A stretch of 64,000 nucleotides of DNA, taken from positions 200,054 through 264,053 of the forward strand of contig NPFB01000049.1 of NCBI GenBank assembly GCA_014084085.1, given 5' to 3'. Shown in pieces: positions 28,675 through 38,396 of this stretch. Each line of letters begins with the position of its first letter. The stretch's first letter is position 1. The DNA is from Hondaea fermentalgiana. Lineage: Eukaryota; Sar; Bigyra; Thraustochytrida; Thraustochytriidae. The translations under genes were made by a program, and so were the position numbers. The notes beneath the pieces are model-generated. The model saw only the letters and a program-made list of their open reading frames with translations, searched no databases and had not been told where the DNA came from.

Positions 28675-30209
28675 AAATCTTCGTGCTTGCTCCATCACGA
28701 TTATTACTATCAGCTCATCTATTTGAGCCAAAGCAAGGGATATAATTCCAGTAAGCGTTCGTTGCATTCTCTTATTACCCTGTCGCCCTGTCCACTTTTT
28801 CCTTTCTTTTTTCTTCCCTCAAACTTGGATCATTCATTTGTTTATGACTGCGAGTTCCTTTTCTCTTTCGATTATTTTCCTCTTCCTCTTTTTCGAAGTT
28901 TCAAACAAACACGACTTGAAGTGCCAGATGAGCATCGGACCCTCGCTGCCAACAAAGTCTTTTATAAGCAACTCTCTGCATGGACATCCAAATTGCACTT
29001 CACCTAAACTCTGTGTGAAGGCACCTTTGCATTCGTGATCCGCCCCAGCAACGATAAAGATTGCGTTGAGAAAAACATTCTACTTGACAGTGAGTTCCGC
29101 ATTCAATCTCTAGTCAAGACGGGTTCAGCGTCACGCTTAAACGTATTTAAAGAGCCCAGGTGGAGCAAGCCCCGACGGGATTTATCGGTTGGACGTGGAC
29201 GAAGCCTCTGAGCCGCCGCTGAGCCTCGGTCCAGACGCGGTTGATTGAGCCGCCTTTGCTTAGCTCAGTAGTCGGCGAAGCTTGCACGCCTGCCTGCCAT
29301 CTTCTTTCCCCGCCGCCGCCTGCCCGCCCTACTCCCTCGCTCCTGCTGCCACGCTGCTCGCCTTCGCCATGTGGAAAAAGTTACGTTGAGGAGACCTCGC
29401 TCCGCATCAGCGCGCCTCGTCATCAGATTGAAAGTAGGAATCACCGAACAGGAATGCTGGCGCCCTAACAAGTAAAAATCATCTTCAGTGAGTCAGGCAA
29501 TCTTGCCATTGATGAGGCACGGACCAATGCTCGCTTTGAGGAACTTGTCAATGTCCGGAAGCAGTACTTGGGAGTTGACGCACGCTGTATGGGCCGTGAA
29601 AGAGAGGTCAGCCGACTTCCCGTGAAACTGCCGCGGAGTTGGACCATTTCAAAACCGTGTGAAAGTGCAAGCAACGAGCTGCTTAGGAAGAAGGAAAGAC
29701 ATATCCATGAATTTAAGACTGCAACCAGACTTTTCAACGGCCCCATCATGAGAAAAGTGTCATGATACAAGCTTGCAGGACGGTGAGGTAGGTCGATGAA
29801 GACATTGTCTTCTCCGAACGGGGACGTTTCGTCTCGATGTGGAAGCTCTTCCGACAGGGCGTGAAAGCACCAGAGGTCACTCCAGGCTTACATTCGACTG
29901 CCAATGCAAAGAATTCAACGACCTTGATCTGTAACGGGTCACCTAGCAAGTTGACCAGGCTTCTAACGAATCATCGATCAGTCCTCTAGACCCTCCCTAG
30001 CAAATATGAATTAGCAGCCGTGCTGGGGAAAAAGCAACTACTCGCCGTCGAAAAGTAACCGCTCAGCACGCTTTCCCTGAATACTTGTAGTTGCTCGTCG
30101 CGAATGTCGCCAACGAGTGTTAGCAAATCCCTTTCCTTCCACAAGAAAAAGAAGAAAAGCATTGAGAATTGTCAACGCGGTGACGAAGAGGCCAAATCTG
30201 ATTTTCTAC
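28675..30209. other. Gene-poor region with diverged repeat A and possible gene remnant
   Basis: 1.5 kb. 28740-28900 is pyrimidine-rich. Repeat A (about 29290-29450) resembles a segment near 31380-31530. A 99-codon stop-free stretch follows at 29469-29765, and another frame is open at 29797-29990. Both translations look protein-like, but no family is recognised and there is no clear start. Confidence 0.4.
29469..29990 (+). pseudogene. Possible decayed gene (two open pieces in different frames)
   Basis: Piece 1 (29469-29765) includes LAIDEARTNARFEELVNVRK and ends RLFNGPIMRKVS-stop. Piece 2, in another frame (about 29797-29990), includes EDIVFSERGRFVSMWKLF. The residue mix is balanced and unlike the Arg/Ser/Ala noise of chance frames in this genome. 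A branch-like CTAAC plus TTCAG acceptor lies at about 29465-29488. It may be a broken gene, or exons of a gene I could not reconstruct. I do not recognise the product. Confidence 0.25.
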
Positions 30210-31286
30210 ATGATGCATTTCGCTCGAGTGATTGCGATCGCTGCGACGCTGCTGGCACCGCTTCAGGTTTCTGCCCAAGTCCCAGCATTCGATTCCGGAC
30301 CTATCTACCCTGAAGGAATTTGCTATGGTGGAAATGGTGGCTACATATCATTATACTTTATTGAATATACAGGTCTGGACGAAACGCAAGTGCAAGAAGC
30401 CATTGACCTGTGCTTCTCCACTTTTGGCAACGCGATTATTGCTGTATCGATTGTTCCGTCAGCTGATAGCGCGGTTGCCTGTCATTACGACAATAACAAC
30501 GTGCCTGACCCTGCGACTGGCTGGGAGAACTATCCATCTGCCGAACCCCTTCCGATTTCTGGTGGAAACTCCGAACTCTCACATTTTACATGCTACGATC
30601 TCTTTGGTGAGACCTGCTCCGCTCAGGTGGTGGCAGCAGTCGACCGCACCTACAATCGCAAGTTTCTCCAGCGGGCGAAAGACCTCGTCACTGACGCATA
30701 TGCATTCGTCGGCACCGTTGCAAGCTCGCTCACACTGAGCAATGATCTTCGATTTGGCATCCTGGACGTCAATCGCTACTCGGTGGACTGGCGTGTTGAT
30801 ATCGAGTCGGACGCAGCAGCGGATGCAACGCAGTTTGCCGCTGCTCTCGTGGACCTTGGCATCACTGATACTGCTGCATCCATTTCGACCGAGTTTTGGG
30901 ATCTTTTTCAAGGCTTCGCCGAAATGAACGAGGCTGACGTGCCTTCGCATCTCCTCTTCGTCACTGATGGTAGGCTGATCAACTGGAAGAACACGCGATT
31001 CTATCGCCGCCTCGTGCGTCGCGTAAAGAGACGCTTGGGCGATAACGCGCCGACCATCATTTGCTATCGAATTTCGGGCCAAAGAAACACTCGTTTTCTT
31101 GACAGCGTCTGCGACTCGACGTACTACCCGGGTATGGACGGTCTAACGCTCGCCGAGATTGCAACGAATGTTGTCGACGAAATCTGTGCTGCGCCGGCCC
31201 CGAGCGGCCTTTCGCTGCCAAGCGGATCGGCGCAAACAGACTCTTCGAATCTTCCGCTCAGTCTCCTTTCCCACGGGGGGCAGTAA
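30210..31286 (+). CDS. Secreted von Willebrand factor A-like protein
   Basis: 358 residues from ATG 30210. MMHFARVIAIAATLLAPLQVSAQ is a clean signal peptide with likely cleavage after VSA. The frame is open 31 codons further upstream from a GTG only. After a Cys-containing N-domain (SGNSELSHFTCYDLFGETC), a vWA-like fold follows: strand VVAAVDRTYN, helix, RFGILDV, FWDLFQGFAEM, then the strong strand HLLFVTDG, and IICYRISGQRN near the end. The metal-site DxSxS of canonical vWA reads D-R-T-Y-N here, so metal-dependent adhesion may be lost or altered. No GPI or membrane anchor is evident; the C-terminus is Ser-rich and weakly hydrophobic. An AATAAA signal lies about 70 bases after the stop. Confidence 0.75.
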   Translation: MMHFARVIAIAATLLAPLQVSAQVPAFDSGPIYPEGICYGGNGGYISLYFIEYTGLDETQVQEAIDLCFSTFGNAIIAVSIVPSADSAVACHYDNNNVPDPATGWENYPSAEPLPISGGNSELSHFTCYDLFGETCSAQVVAAVDRTYNRKFLQRAKDLVTDAYAFVGTVASSLTLSNDLRFGILDVNRYSVDWRVDIESDAAADATQFAAALVDLGITDTAASISTEFWDLFQGFAEMNEADVPSHLLFVTDGRLINWKNTRFYRRLVRRVKRRLGDNAPTIICYRISGQRNTRFLDSVCDSTYYPGMDGLTLAEIATNVVDEICAAPAPSGLSLPSGSAQTDSSNLPLSLLSHGGQ

Positions 31287-31452
31287 TCGAAGCTACGTCA
31301 GACGATCTATGATTTGTATTGTCAGTCATGTGAGCAAATCCAAACTCAAAGCAATAAAATTGATTTTCAGCACTTCCCTTTGTCCTCGCTCTTCTCCGTC
31401 GTCGCCTGCCCGTGCGCCCTGCCTCTCAGCTACCGCGCTACTCGCCGTCATC

Positions 31453-31703
31453 ATGTGCATGAAAGTTACTTGGAGTGATACGATGCTCAGCGAAACTTAT
31501 GATCAGATTGGACGTGCCATGTTTAACCACAAAGATGGAGTGGATGATCTTAGTTTTCTGAAGCTACTTCAGAGTATCGATGCGTAAGTACGTCGACCAA
31601 CTAAGCTTAGACGCGAGCGATTCGCTCCGGCAGGATCACCGCCAAAGTATGCGTTGAGATCCTGGCCTGCGACGAAAGTATTGGTTGGACAAACAGATCT
31701 TAG
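31453..31703 (+). CDS. Candidate small two-exon gene, unrecognised
   Basis: ATG 31453 opens a frame beginning MCMKVTWSDTML that reaches GATGC/GTAAGTA at 31584. A 50-bp candidate intron (31584-31633) with GTAAGT donor, an internal ACTAAG branch-like string and a GGCAG acceptor joins in phase 2 to an exon ending at TAG 31703. Spliced length is 66 residues. The splice signals are good but the product matches nothing I know, and without splicing the frame stops at 31587. It lies inside repeat B. Confidence 0.22.
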
Positions 31704-33433
31704 AAGCGACGATTGTCTGCGCCAAGAATCGTCTTACCATAACACTAAACGCATCTAATAAAGATAGACTAGATATTCGACCTGTTTACCACAGAAGCCA
31801 AGCAGTCGGGACTTGACAATAAGTTGCAGACCGACGCAGCAGAACCAGAACTGTCCGCAAGTACTCCGAGTAGCAGCGAGAGACACTTGCGTCACATTAC
31901 ACTTTCCCGTTTCGCGCTAGCCACGAAAGGGTAATTCTTTTAACGTTTAGTCAAATCATCATTTTTTCTTTCTTCAACCACCAATTCACCCAAAGAATAC
32001 GATGCGGGTAAAAGACAGTGCACTGAACTTTGTTCATTGATCGCTCTCCATTTCCTTCTTAGCGAATCTGTTGTCTAAACATGGTTGTGAGCTAGGTGCC
32101 CGGGGTTCGACGCAGAAATCATAAAATAAAAAGCAAAGTCTTCACGTTTCGGAATCTGTTGTTTGACATACAATATTCTATCGCCTTCAATCTCTTTCCT
32201 CTAAATTTTAGTTTGCGACTCTTAATTTTAGTTTGCGACCGGTGAATCATCTACCTTCGAGAGCAAACTTGAACGTCAACAATTCGGACGTGTGGTCCTC
32301 CTTTTGACAAATAGTGCGTACTTTCCCAATGACACAAAAAACATGGATGCATCAAAGCCAAACGACTCGCGACACAACTCGCAGAACTCTATAATAGAAT
32401 TATCTGCGAAACGTACAATTCTGAGGCACATTGATGTAGCGGCGAAACAGCTCGAAATAACCAGCTGCGCGTGATTTTTGTCTTATATCCGTGAACTTTG
32501 AAAGCCAATGCCAGTGTTTGGTAGCCTATATTCTGGAGCCAAGGCAAGGAAGATGAAAGACTACAGAACCGCTTACAAGTCCCTTGAAATACGTCAAGGC
32601 CAGCCTTTAATTGGATCGCGCTGCCATTTCCCTCTCATTCTATTGTGCAACGCAGCATATCGACAGGGTTTTGCAGGGACGAAAAGCATCGTCTGAGTCA
32701 AATTCCACCATTTATCATTGGCTGAGCCTCTACAAGCCACATGTTGAGCGCATGGTCGCACTTCTGCCCAGTTTGCTCCTCATACAATATTAGGGCCCCG
32801 CATCGATCGATCTTCGGATCCTGCACCGCAGCTTCTCAAGGCACCTTTTCTTACGTCGACAACCTCGTCTACGTTCTCGCCTGGTCTCACAAGTCTGTCT
32901 CCTTTTTCGCAGCGGGGTCGCTCACTGACCATGGCAGTGAGTTCGGCTGGGGCACCGATCACGCACGCACTCACATCAGCTACGTGCGGTCGTGCGGCGG
33001 CCACTGCTGCCGGTGCTGGTGCAGTTGTTGACGCTATATGTGAAGAAGCCAGCAGGCTCCGATTAACAAGAAGTGTTTTGGGTTCTGCATGCAAGCAACC
33101 CACTGCTATGCAGCTGCAGCCCAGGCCGTGGATTCGCGACGATACGGCAGGAGACATCAGTGCAGCGAGCATGTCTCCGATGGCGTGGCTCGCCACAGCC
33201 ACACCACGTGCACGTAGCAACGCTGTCGCTGTAAGCCCCTGCCGCTGCCTACAGCGACAGGGGTCGTCCCTGCGGCGCCGCGCACGTGGGAATGGCGGTC
33301 GCCGGATTCGGCCATGAGCTTCTCGCGCAGAGCCTCGGGCCGGTGTCGAGGCGGTTCTGGGAGTTCTCTTCGTCCCTCCAAGGCGCCGTCGCAGCTGCAG
33401 ATGATGCCGGGATACGCAGGCGGCGTGAGATGA

Positions 33434-33548
33434 GGCCGCAGCTGCAGCAGCAGCCCGCACGGTAGACCCGAAACGCAGAGCAGCAGCAGCGGCGGCAGCA
33501 GCAGCAGTAGCAGCAGCAACAGCGGTAACAGCGGCAGCGGCAGCGGCG
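33434..33548 (+). repeat. CAG/GCN-rich imperfect trinucleotide tract
   Basis: Runs of AGC/CAG with interruptions directly before the ATG at 33576, likely in its 5' UTR. It creates a spurious Ala-rich frame on the opposite strand. Confidence 0.8.
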
Positions 33549-33575
33549 CAAGTTTTCCTCGTTGGCTCGAGCGCC

Positions 33576-33812
33576 ATGGCGCATCATCACCAGCAGCCCG
33601 TGCAGGCGCAGGCCGTGCCGGTGAACACGGGCGACCCGCGCTTCGCGGGGCTGCAGCCGCCGCTGCGCGTGGAGCACCACCACTACTGCGGCAAGTGGAC
33701 GCTCATCGTCGGCGTGCTCACGTGCGGGCTCACCGGATGCCTCGTCTGCTGCCCCTTCGACAAGCGCGAGGAGGTCGTCGACGCCAACGGCCGCCGCGTC
33801 GTGCTCAAGTAG
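33576..33812 (+). CDS. Small Cys-rich membrane protein, unrecognised
   Basis: 78 residues from ATG 33576. The N-terminal half is His/Gln/Pro-rich (MAHHHQQPVQAQAVPVN). The core CGKWTLIVGVLTCGLTGCLVCCPFDKRE is one short hydrophobic segment with a CC pair, followed by a charged VVDANGRRVVLK tail. The shape (soluble Pro-rich tail, short hydrophobic Cys hairpin, basic end) resembles BRI3/LITAF-like small endomembrane proteins only in outline; no zinc CxxC pairs are present. The cysteines could be palmitoylated. Coding is supported by the sharp composition change and the stop soon after a coherent end. Confidence 0.6.
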   Translation: MAHHHQQPVQAQAVPVNTGDPRFAGLQPPLRVEHHHYCGKWTLIVGVLTCGLTGCLVCCPFDKREEVVDANGRRVVLK

Positions 33813-34409
33813 GCCGCCAGGAGCGCCGCCCGCGAGTCGCGCAGCCCCCGCGCGCAGCCGCGCGCTGCAGCTCGCCGAGCACGCCCGCCAGCTGCGAATG
33901 TAGAATGTAGAGTTGGGGAGTTGGTCCGTGAAGATGTGGAGAGAGACGAGAGAGCGCCGCTGAAGAGAGAGAGGGGAAAGAATAGAGACCACCCTCGGAG
34001 GCAGCACCAGTACCATCATCATCATCGTCGGCGTCGTCGTCGTCGGCGGCGTCGTCGTCAGTTGTCATAACCTAGTAATTAGCATGTTTCCATTCAGCTT
34101 CCACCACGATGTATACGGATACGTATGTGCCCGCCCTCCGGCTCGGGGATGACGTTCACCATCCAGCATGGCCATTGATGCCATGGATGTTCTTTGTCGC
34201 TGGTGACCTGACCTTGCATGCTTGGATGCATGCCGCTGCATGACGAGAGTCCGCAAGGCGCTTCGACTTGCTTGCGCTGGTGGCGAGCGCCGGCGGCGAG
34301 ACGAAGGAGCTCAAGCTGCAGCGCGAGGAGGGCGCGCTGCGCTCGCTCTCCTCCCGAGACCCGCCGGCTCGTTCATCGGCGTGCCTGCGCGAGGGGTGGT
34401 AGCTATAGC
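33813..34409. other. Intergenic region
   Basis: 600 bp between two forward genes. It has GAGAGA runs (33940-33990) and a CATCATCAT/GTCGTC run (34010-34060). The downstream gene's frame is open back to 34218, but that part is Arg/Ser/Cys noise. Confidence 0.5.
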
Positions 34410-36758
34410 ATGGCTCATGCCGGGTCGCCGAAGCCAACGGCGGTGACAACAGCGACGGAGACTGCCGTGGAGGCGCGCGAGAATGGGAATGCACTCTTAC
34501 GAAAGGGAGATGTTGCAGGCGCAATTGCGGCGTACGAGGCGGCGAAAAAGCTCGATGAGAGCTGCCACCTGACGCTGTCGAACCTGTCGCTTGCGCAACT
34601 TCAGGCCGGCGACGCCGCCCAGGCCACGCAGAGCGCGCTTACATGCCTGCAACATGCCCCGGAAGACTTTGTCAAGGGGTGGCTTCGACTTGCCAGAGCC
34701 GCACATGCTTTTGGTGATCAAAGTCTCGCGGAGAAGGCGTTACGTAGCGCCCTCGCACGCTGCGATGAGAAAGCACAACAAGCCCACGTCCTCGCCGTCG
34801 CCAAGGCCTTAAAGATAGAAAATATTGATCCTGACCCAGAGGTCCAGTCAGCCTTCCTGGCATGGCGACGAGCCCAGGACGCCAAAGGCAACGCTGAAGT
34901 CCAAGTCAAGGAGGCTCGGTCTTCCGTGTCAGCCGACGAAGTCGCCGACTTGCATCGCAAAGAAAAGGAATTCGAGGAGGCTTTACAGGCGGCCGCAGCT
35001 GCGGCAACAGCTGCAGCCGCAAGCAGCAGCGCCACTACAGATAGCTCTGCCACAGGACCGATACCTTTGGATTCAAATGCCAATGCTTCGCCACTGTCAA
35101 CATTTCAGGTCATGCTTGATGCACGAAAAGCCTCGGATCAAGCCGACATGCTTCTTGTCGACTACGAGGTGGCTGGATCGCTTGGTCGCCAAGGCCCCGT
35201 TCCGGCACCAGATCGATCCGGTGACTTCCTTGGTCTCTACGAGGTTGAACAAACAAATCCAGAGGAGTACTGGAATATGGAAACTGGCTTCGATCCCTCG
35301 ACCCGGTCGGGCATGGTGCGCATGAAGCGGCCTCGCAAAGCAGGCAACTACGAATTTCGCTACATGACGGATGGCGGTAGACGCTGCGCAGGGCGCTCAC
35401 AAGGAATCATCGTCTTCCCTGCGCCTGCCTTTACTGTCTGCATCGTTCACAAAGACTCTCCCCCGCCCTTTATGCTCTTGAAAGAGCCAAATCTCCTCTG
35501 TTACTGGCTGTACATGCCGTTGACTCAGTTGCCGAGTGATGACCCGCGAAAATCTGTAAGTCTCTCGGGAACGCACCTTCCCGCCAAACTCATGACAGCA
35601 ACCCCGGATCCGCGCATCCCAACAATGACAATCGACGAGAAGATACATGTGCGTATTCTGGCACCGGCCAAAGCACGTGTGCTTGATGGGACGGGGACGC
35701 CCACTTCGCATCTTGTGCCGTACCTAAATCTCTCTGTTGACGAGCAGATCGATCTCGAGCGGAGCACGCTGAGCTTTCACAATGGCGATTTCCTTGCGGC
35801 GCGTCTCGCTTTCAGCAATATGTTTACCGCAGCGAACGCTCGTCAGCAGCGCATGTTGCTCCACCCGGCGCCAATCGAGCATGAGGCCGAGGCGTACAAG
35901 GAGGGAATCCAATGCCGTGGGTGTGGAGCCAAGCTGACAGGCTCACTCGAGCGCGTCAACCAATCTCCTCTCATGCCCTGGACCGAAATGCTTGAGCACC
36001 TGACGTGCGTTCCTCCCGAGTCGTATATAAGCAGCGATCCGCACGGCACCGCAAGACCCTTCCGCACGGAAGCGATGACGGCGAGGCCTGGAATTGTGTT
36101 GCTTGACGATGCGCATATTGATGTCTGCCATGACGATCTTCAACCCGAAGCTTTGCAACTTTGCCAGGAGCTCAAGCAAGTCAAGGAAGCCCTCGACGAC
36201 GCGAGTCGAGCACAAGACCACCTTGTTCGCCGCGCAATTGAATGCGCAGCATGTTCAGCCTGGCTGGGAGACGCCGTCGTTCCAGATCATACCGAGCGTG
36301 AGTCGCTCGTCGGCGTGCAAGAGGCACGTTTTATCAAGCATTGCGTTCAAACGAAAACAACCCCTGTTTTTAACACGTACACGGATTGCGCAGGTAGCAC
36401 AGTAGGTGCGCGTCTCGCACGTCTCAGCGAGACCCATCAAGTTCGGACGGTCCTTGTGCGCATCTGCGAAGCGAGTGGTGGCAAGGAAAGGCACCCTATG
36501 CGGGTACAACTATGGACAGCAGATTCGTGGATTCGGACCCCTGCGTCGGGTACGGACATGGTTCCCGTTCTCAAGGTCACCTATCGAACGCAACGCGTCG
36601 AAGAAGGAGTTGATGCACACTTTGGTATTCTGCACCTAACACATCGTCACTATGACGAACTTGCTCATGCTCTCTCGACCTCCAATGCCTGGCTTCCGCC
36701 GTCTGCGCGAGTAATTAGGGAGGATGTCGATGAGCGCTTTGGATTTTTATTTTGGTAG
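34410..36758 (+). CDS. TPR + SKICH-like + UBE3D/HECT_2-like protein
   Basis: 782 residues from ATG 34410 (MAHAGSPKPT). A TPR region spans 10-135 (ENGNALLRKGDVAGAIAAYEAAKKLD and two following helix pairs). A Glu/Ala-rich linker follows, then a beta-sandwich-like stretch (DYEVAGSLG, SGDFLGLYEV, KAGNYEFRYMTDGG) resembling SKICH-type Ig-like domains. The C-terminal half has IQCRGCGAKL, then IDVCHDDL, then IECAACSAWLG, and later MRVQLWTADSWI and ELAHALSTSNAWLPPSARVI. This order of Cys pairs and C-terminal motifs recalls UBE3D (E3D, HECT-like_2), an atypical ubiquitin ligase that binds E2 enzymes. The family call is from memory. The TPR could recruit a substrate or chaperone. Confidence 0.78.
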   Translation: MAHAGSPKPTAVTTATETAVEARENGNALLRKGDVAGAIAAYEAAKKLDESCHLTLSNLSLAQLQAGDAAQATQSALTCLQHAPEDFVKGWLRLARAAHAFGDQSLAEKALRSALARCDEKAQQAHVLAVAKALKIENIDPDPEVQSAFLAWRRAQDAKGNAEVQVKEARSSVSADEVADLHRKEKEFEEALQAAAAAATAAAASSSATTDSSATGPIPLDSNANASPLSTFQVMLDARKASDQADMLLVDYEVAGSLGRQGPVPAPDRSGDFLGLYEVEQTNPEEYWNMETGFDPSTRSGMVRMKRPRKAGNYEFRYMTDGGRRCAGRSQGIIVFPAPAFTVCIVHKDSPPPFMLLKEPNLLCYWLYMPLTQLPSDDPRKSVSLSGTHLPAKLMTATPDPRIPTMTIDEKIHVRILAPAKARVLDGTGTPTSHLVPYLNLSVDEQIDLERSTLSFHNGDFLAARLAFSNMFTAANARQQRMLLHPAPIEHEAEAYKEGIQCRGCGAKLTGSLERVNQSPLMPWTEMLEHLTCVPPESYISSDPHGTARPFRTEAMTARPGIVLLDDAHIDVCHDDLQPEALQLCQELKQVKEALDDASRAQDHLVRRAIECAACSAWLGDAVVPDHTERESLVGVQEARFIKHCVQTKTTPVFNTYTDCAGSTVGARLARLSETHQVRTVLVRICEASGGKERHPMRVQLWTADSWIRTPASGTDMVPVLKVTYRTQRVEEGVDAHFGILHLTHRHYDELAHALSTSNAWLPPSARVIREDVDERFGFLFW

Positions 36759-36969
36759 TAGCCAAGTAAAGGATTCGGGTAGTGATACGAATTCAAATTT
36801 GATAGTCTAGCTTGGTTTAGCTTGGCTTGGCCGGGCTAGGCTTGATTTACTTGTCCAGTAACTATCAACGATTTTCTCTTCCAAGATGATACTCATGGCG
36901 AGAGATGAGCCTTTGCGTCAGTATCCCAAGCATGTTGCTTCTTTGACATTTTATCCTAGAAACAGCAAC

Positions 36970-37848
36970 CTACAAATAGTTTGGCAATCCGCCAGTCAGC
37001 GTGGCTGTGAGCAGTGCCGCGCCTGCAGAGGCCAAGCAGACGCTTGCCACGAGCCAAGACGTCGTTGTGAAGGAGAGAAAGTCGATGCTTTGTGCGTATG
37101 AGCGATTGCCCATAAAGACGGTGACGCCGTCGTCGATGGGGCGCACCACGTAGCCTCCAGCGCGTTGATCGTGTCGAACAACGCCAAAGGCCCAAAGCTC
37201 AGAATTGAGAGGGAGTATTTTCTCGCGACTGCAAAATCCAGCCGTGCGCGGGTTGCTTCCCGAGGCAGGCTCAGAGTACACCTCGGTGGAATCCTGCAGC
37301 TTGACAAACGAGCGACCGTCGGTAAGCGAAATGCCTTGGAGGTCAAGACCCAATGGTGGTGAGCTTCGCGATTCTGCAAGTTCAACGCGGTCGAGCTGGT
37401 CCCCATCTCGTTCCACCAAGTGCTCCTTGGTGACGACAGATTTTGACGATGACGATGACTTATCTGTCGATGCAAACTTGTTGACGCTCTCATGCCCGCA
37501 CGCCGGGCAGTGGTGAATCACCGGAGGGGCTTGTTTAGATTTCGTCTGTCCCTTCTCGCTATCGACGAGGCGCACCTTCTCCACCACGAATGCGAGGCAT
37601 GGCCGGCCAGAGAGCTTGCCCACAAGCTCGTGCACATTGTGCTCGCTAAGTCGCGCATGGCCCATTCCCTGCACGATGCGCAGCTCGCCCACGTCGCCGT
37701 CGTCGAGCGCGTCCGAGGTCTTGATGCCCTCGCGCGCCGCCTCGACGAGCCGGTTCCGCCGCCGGCGCGCGCGGACGTGCGCCGTAAAGCAGAGCCACGC
37801 GCCCGCCACCAGGCTCGCGCCCACGCCCGCGGCCGCTTCGCTGCCCAT
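36970..37848 (-). CDS. GIDE-domain-like membrane protein lacking a RING
   Basis: 292 residues from ATG 37848 (MGSEAAAGVGASL); the frame extends nine codons upstream only to a GTG. There is one N-terminal hydrophobic helix (GVGASLVAGAWLCFTAHV) and one near the C-terminus (SWLVASVCLASAGAALL). The domain between them ends with LPLNSELWAFGVVRHDQ, then VRPIDDGVTVFMGNRSYAQSIDFL, a pattern like the GIDE/BAM domain of MUL1 and plant SPL1/SPL2 proteins of mitochondrial or plastid outer membranes. Those proteins carry a RING after the second helix; here the chain stops nine residues after it. One CPACG motif lies in the domain but has no partner pair. It may be a RING-less paralogue. Confidence 0.68.
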   Translation of the reverse strand: MGSEAAAGVGASLVAGAWLCFTAHVRARRRRNRLVEAAREGIKTSDALDDGDVGELRIVQGMGHARLSEHNVHELVGKLSGRPCLAFVVEKVRLVDSEKGQTKSKQAPPVIHHCPACGHESVNKFASTDKSSSSSKSVVTKEHLVERDGDQLDRVELAESRSSPPLGLDLQGISLTDGRSFVKLQDSTEVYSEPASGSNPRTAGFCSREKILPLNSELWAFGVVRHDQRAGGYVVRPIDDGVTVFMGNRSYAQSIDFLSFTTTSWLVASVCLASAGAALLTATLTGGLPNYL

Positions 37849-38396
37849 GCTGCGCACGCACGTACCGCACCGCACCGCGCCGCGGAGCTGTTCTGCTTTG
37901 CGTGAGATGGCAAGACAGGTTAGCGAGCTCGTTGACGGGAAAGTCCCTCGAAGGGATCTACAGGGTGGCCCGTGCGGTGGAGCTGAGCCGGCCAGCCTTT
38001 CTGGGCTCGCATCTGCGCGACAACTGCGTGCAGTGCGCTTGCTTCGCGCTGCACATCGAAAGATACTTGTTCTCTTTCGTGCGGCCGCGTCTCAGCCCTT
38101 CTTGCAAATTGCGTTGCGCTCTTGTGCGTTACGGTCAAATGCGAGTCTCGGGACCAAACAAGCCCACTGGGGTCTGTTAAGCTGATGACCGTGCCTCGGC
38201 TCGTCTCAAAGGACGCGTTCAGATGGGCTTGGGCAGGAGAAGACCGAGTCAGCCATCCTCGACTGCCTCAGAGCAGTAAGCCCAGTGGCGGCGACAGCAG
38301 CTTCAACTTCAAGATCATACAAAGAAGAAAAGCGACCTGCTTGTATGCCTCTTGGAAAGTGGCCGGCCCAAGGAGGGGTCTTAGAGAGACAACGTC
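37849..38396. promoter_or_regulatory. Divergent promoter region GIDE-like / ankyrin
   Basis: 548 bp between divergent starts. No element or further gene was recognised. The role is inferred from orientation. Confidence 0.4.

Larger units (their letters stand above)
31287..33575. other. Gene-poor region with diverged repeat B
   Basis: 2.3 kb. Repeat B lies at about 31380-31530, followed by a candidate short spliced frame (31453-31703). A 20-bp tandem direct repeat with core AATTTTAGTTTGCGAC is at 32201-32240. From 33000 the composition turns GC-rich; two overlapping hairpins occur at about 33222-33262, and a CAG/GCN-rich tract (33434-33548) leads into the next gene. No well-supported gene was found. 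Confidence 0.45.

Noticed and set aside
32085..32130. GGGGTTCGACGC string suggestive of a tRNA T-arm
   Set aside because: No matching stem and no cloverleaf could be drawn upstream.
33222..33262. Hairpins formed by TGTCGCTGTA/TACAGCGACA and an overlapping second pair
   Set aside because: Short arms within a GC-rich repeat-like stretch; no sign of a terminator or RNA gene.
32780..33577. 265-codon reverse frame with ATG start
   Set aside because: Ala runs come from the CAG/GCN tract, the rest is Arg/Ala noise, and it overlaps the start of the better-supported small forward gene. Not enough for a gene call.
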